Below, in pieces: positions 5,112-6,153 of a stretch of DNA of 6,153 nt. The translations under genes and the position numbers were made by a program. Source of the DNA: Chloroflexota bacterium (lineage in GTDB: Bacteria > Chloroflexota > Dehalococcoidia > DSTF01 > JACRBR01); contig JAKAMA010000161.1 in assembly GCA_021813085.1 (NCBI GenBank), positions 1 to 6,153 of the forward strand. The letters are read 5' to 3'. Each line of letters begins with the position of its first letter. The stretch's first letter is position 1. Under the pieces are notes generated by a model that saw nothing but the letters and a program-made list of their open reading frames with translations, was not told where the DNA came from and searched no databases.

Positions 5112-6153
5112 TCAAGAGACCGGCACCGCCTCGCTCTGTCGCTCGCCGGCAAGGGCGGCGGCGCTCAGCTCGCCGGTCTCGACGCGGTTCCAGAGCCAGA
5201 GCACGGCCGGTGCGACGGTGAGCACCAGGACGGCGAACAGGAGGAACAGCGCCCGCAGGCCGAGCTGGTCGGCGACGAAGCCGCCCGTCGGCTCCATGGC
5301 GGCGAGCATCATGCTGCCGACGACGCTCTGCACGGAGAGGATGGTGGCGCGACGCTCGCTCGGGATGCGCCGGTTGACGTAGCTGGACAGCACGGGGTTC
5401 TGCATGCCGGCGACCATGCCCACGGGGAGGAATGCCGCGTACGCGTAGACGTGATCCACGCCCGCGAGCGCGACGTAGCAGACGCCAAGCGCGAGCGGCA
5501 TCGCCAGGAACGCGGCCCGCTGCCCGGCGCGCGCGACGAACCGCGCCGTGAGGAGCGCGGACACGATGCCGGCGGCGCGCACCGGCGCCTGCCAGAGCCC
5601 CAGATCGCCGATGCTGACGCTGTGGTGCACGAGGAACGGCTGGAGGAAGATCAGCGGCGCGAAGGTGGCCATGAACAGCACGCCGCTAAAGAGGATGATG
5701 TAGCGAAGGGGCGGCGTGTGCCACGCCTCGCGGATGCCGCGCGTGACCGTGCGGAAGTAGTTCTCCTCGTCCGGGTCGCGCTGGTGCCGCGGCTCGTGCA
5801 TCGACGCCGCGACGGGCACGGCGGCGAGCCCGATGGCCGCGCTCAACACGATCGGGAAGGAGAGGCTCGTCGCGCTCGCGATGGGCGCCCCGATCAGCAT
5901 CGCGATCAGGACGGCGAACGAGGTGACCGCCCAGAGCCGCCCGTTGATGCGCTGGAAGTCGTCCTCGCGGCCGATCTGCTTGAGGCTGTCGTAGAGGATG
6001 GCGGCGTCGGCGCCGGACTGGAACGTCTGCGCGAGCCCCCACGCGGTGTACGAGACGAGGATCACGAGGTAGTTCTGCGCGATGCCGAAGACGAAGACGG
6101 CGACGGCGAAGAGCGTGCTCGCCAGCATCAGCGAGGTCTTGCGCCCGAAGCGG
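5112..6153 (-). CDS. Major facilitator superfamily transporter (N-terminus beyond window)
   Basis: This is an inner-membrane secondary transporter of the MFS; the substrate is not identifiable. The frame runs off the right edge without a convincing start. The first codons read RFGRK, the end of the conserved loop 2-3 motif A (G-x3-D-R-x-GR-R/K), so roughly the first 60-70 residues with TM1-TM2 are missing. Numbering from the Met at 6126-6128, which is internal, ten hydrophobic segments follow: about 1-17, 20-36, 66-83, 91-108, 142-164, 172-193, 203-222, 226-247, 262-285 and 290-310, fitting TM3-TM12. After TM4 comes QSGADAAILYDSL (37-49), a motif seen in a subgroup of MFS drug/unknown-substrate transporters. 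A charged central loop (111-140) separates the halves, and NRRIPSERRATILS (252-265) precedes TM11. The C-terminal tail is short and cytoplasmic. It stops 52 bases before cofD. A link to F420 is not shown by the sequence. Confidence 0.9.
   Translation of the reverse strand, partial: RFGRKTSLMLASTLFAVAVFVFGIAQNYLVILVSYTAWGLAQTFQSGADAAILYDSLKQIGREDDFQRINGRLWAVTSFAVLIAMLIGAPIASATSLSFPIVLSAAIGLAAVPVAASMHEPRHQRDPDEENYFRTVTRGIREAWHTPPLRYIILFSGVLFMATFAPLIFLQPFLVHHSVSIGDLGLWQAPVRAAGIVSALLTARFVARAGQRAAFLAMPLALGVCYVALAGVDHVYAYAAFLPVGMVAGMQNPVLSSYVNRRIPSERRATILSVQSVVGSMMLAAMEPTGGFVADQLGLRALFLLFAVLVLTVAPAVLWLWNRVETGELSAAALAGERQSEAVPVS

Noticed and set aside
5060..5152. N-terminal extension of cofD by 31 residues
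   Set aside because: The extension is Arg-rich, overlaps the end of the MFS gene, and the family N-terminus and a Shine-Dalgarno both point to the ATG at 5057-5059.
4124..5221. Plus-strand open frame antisense to cofD
   Set aside because: No motif, biased composition, and it is opposite a gene with clear CofD signatures.
1..6153. Mobile elements, defence systems, CRISPR repeats, tRNA genes or a biosynthetic cluster
   Set aside because: No transposase, integrase, nuclease or toxin-antitoxin gene, no repeated spacer structure, no tRNA-like cloverleaf and no biosynthetic core enzyme was seen; the genes are common chromosomal families.

Overview
This is a high-GC bacterial window of ordinary chromosomal character, with coding regions close to saturated for G/C at third codon positions. 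No mobile element, CRISPR array, tRNA or rRNA is visible. A prmA-rsmE pair together with cofD (coenzyme F420 biosynthesis) suggests Chloroflexota or a deep-branching relative. High-GC Actinomycetota also carry F420 and similar secreted SGNH hydrolases, but most are not expected to have prmA. This placement is an inference, not a direct reading.

Layout: two convergent gene groups meet at a strong hairpin at 1909-1939. The left group, on the plus strand (3-1881), has the tail of a small glycine-rich, probably membrane-associated protein, then prmA (ribosomal protein L11 methyltransferase), then rsmE (16S rRNA m3U1498 methyltransferase), which overlaps prmA by four bases. It is a translation-apparatus modification operon. 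The right group, on the minus strand and read from the right edge leftwards, has an MFS transporter truncated by the window edge, cofD, a classical short-chain dehydrogenase/reductase, and a secreted SGNH/GDSL hydrolase with a C-terminal beta-sandwich domain.

The MFS gene and cofD are 52 bases apart and probably co-transcribed. About 105 bases holding an imperfect hairpin separate cofD from the SDR. The SGNH hydrolase appears to be its own transcription unit. Its 155-base upstream region has a recognisable sigma70-type promoter (TTGACT, 16 nt, TACGAT), a 10-base direct repeat bracketing that promoter, and two stem-loops. This is the most information-rich non-coding stretch in the window.

I found no convincing previously undescribed system. 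The points most worth a second look are the promoter architecture of the SGNH hydrolase gene, the small glycine-rich gene in front of prmA (a place where dnaJ is common in other phyla), and the isolated cofD next to a transporter. The long overlapping and antisense reading frames are expected by-products of high GC and are not annotated as genes.
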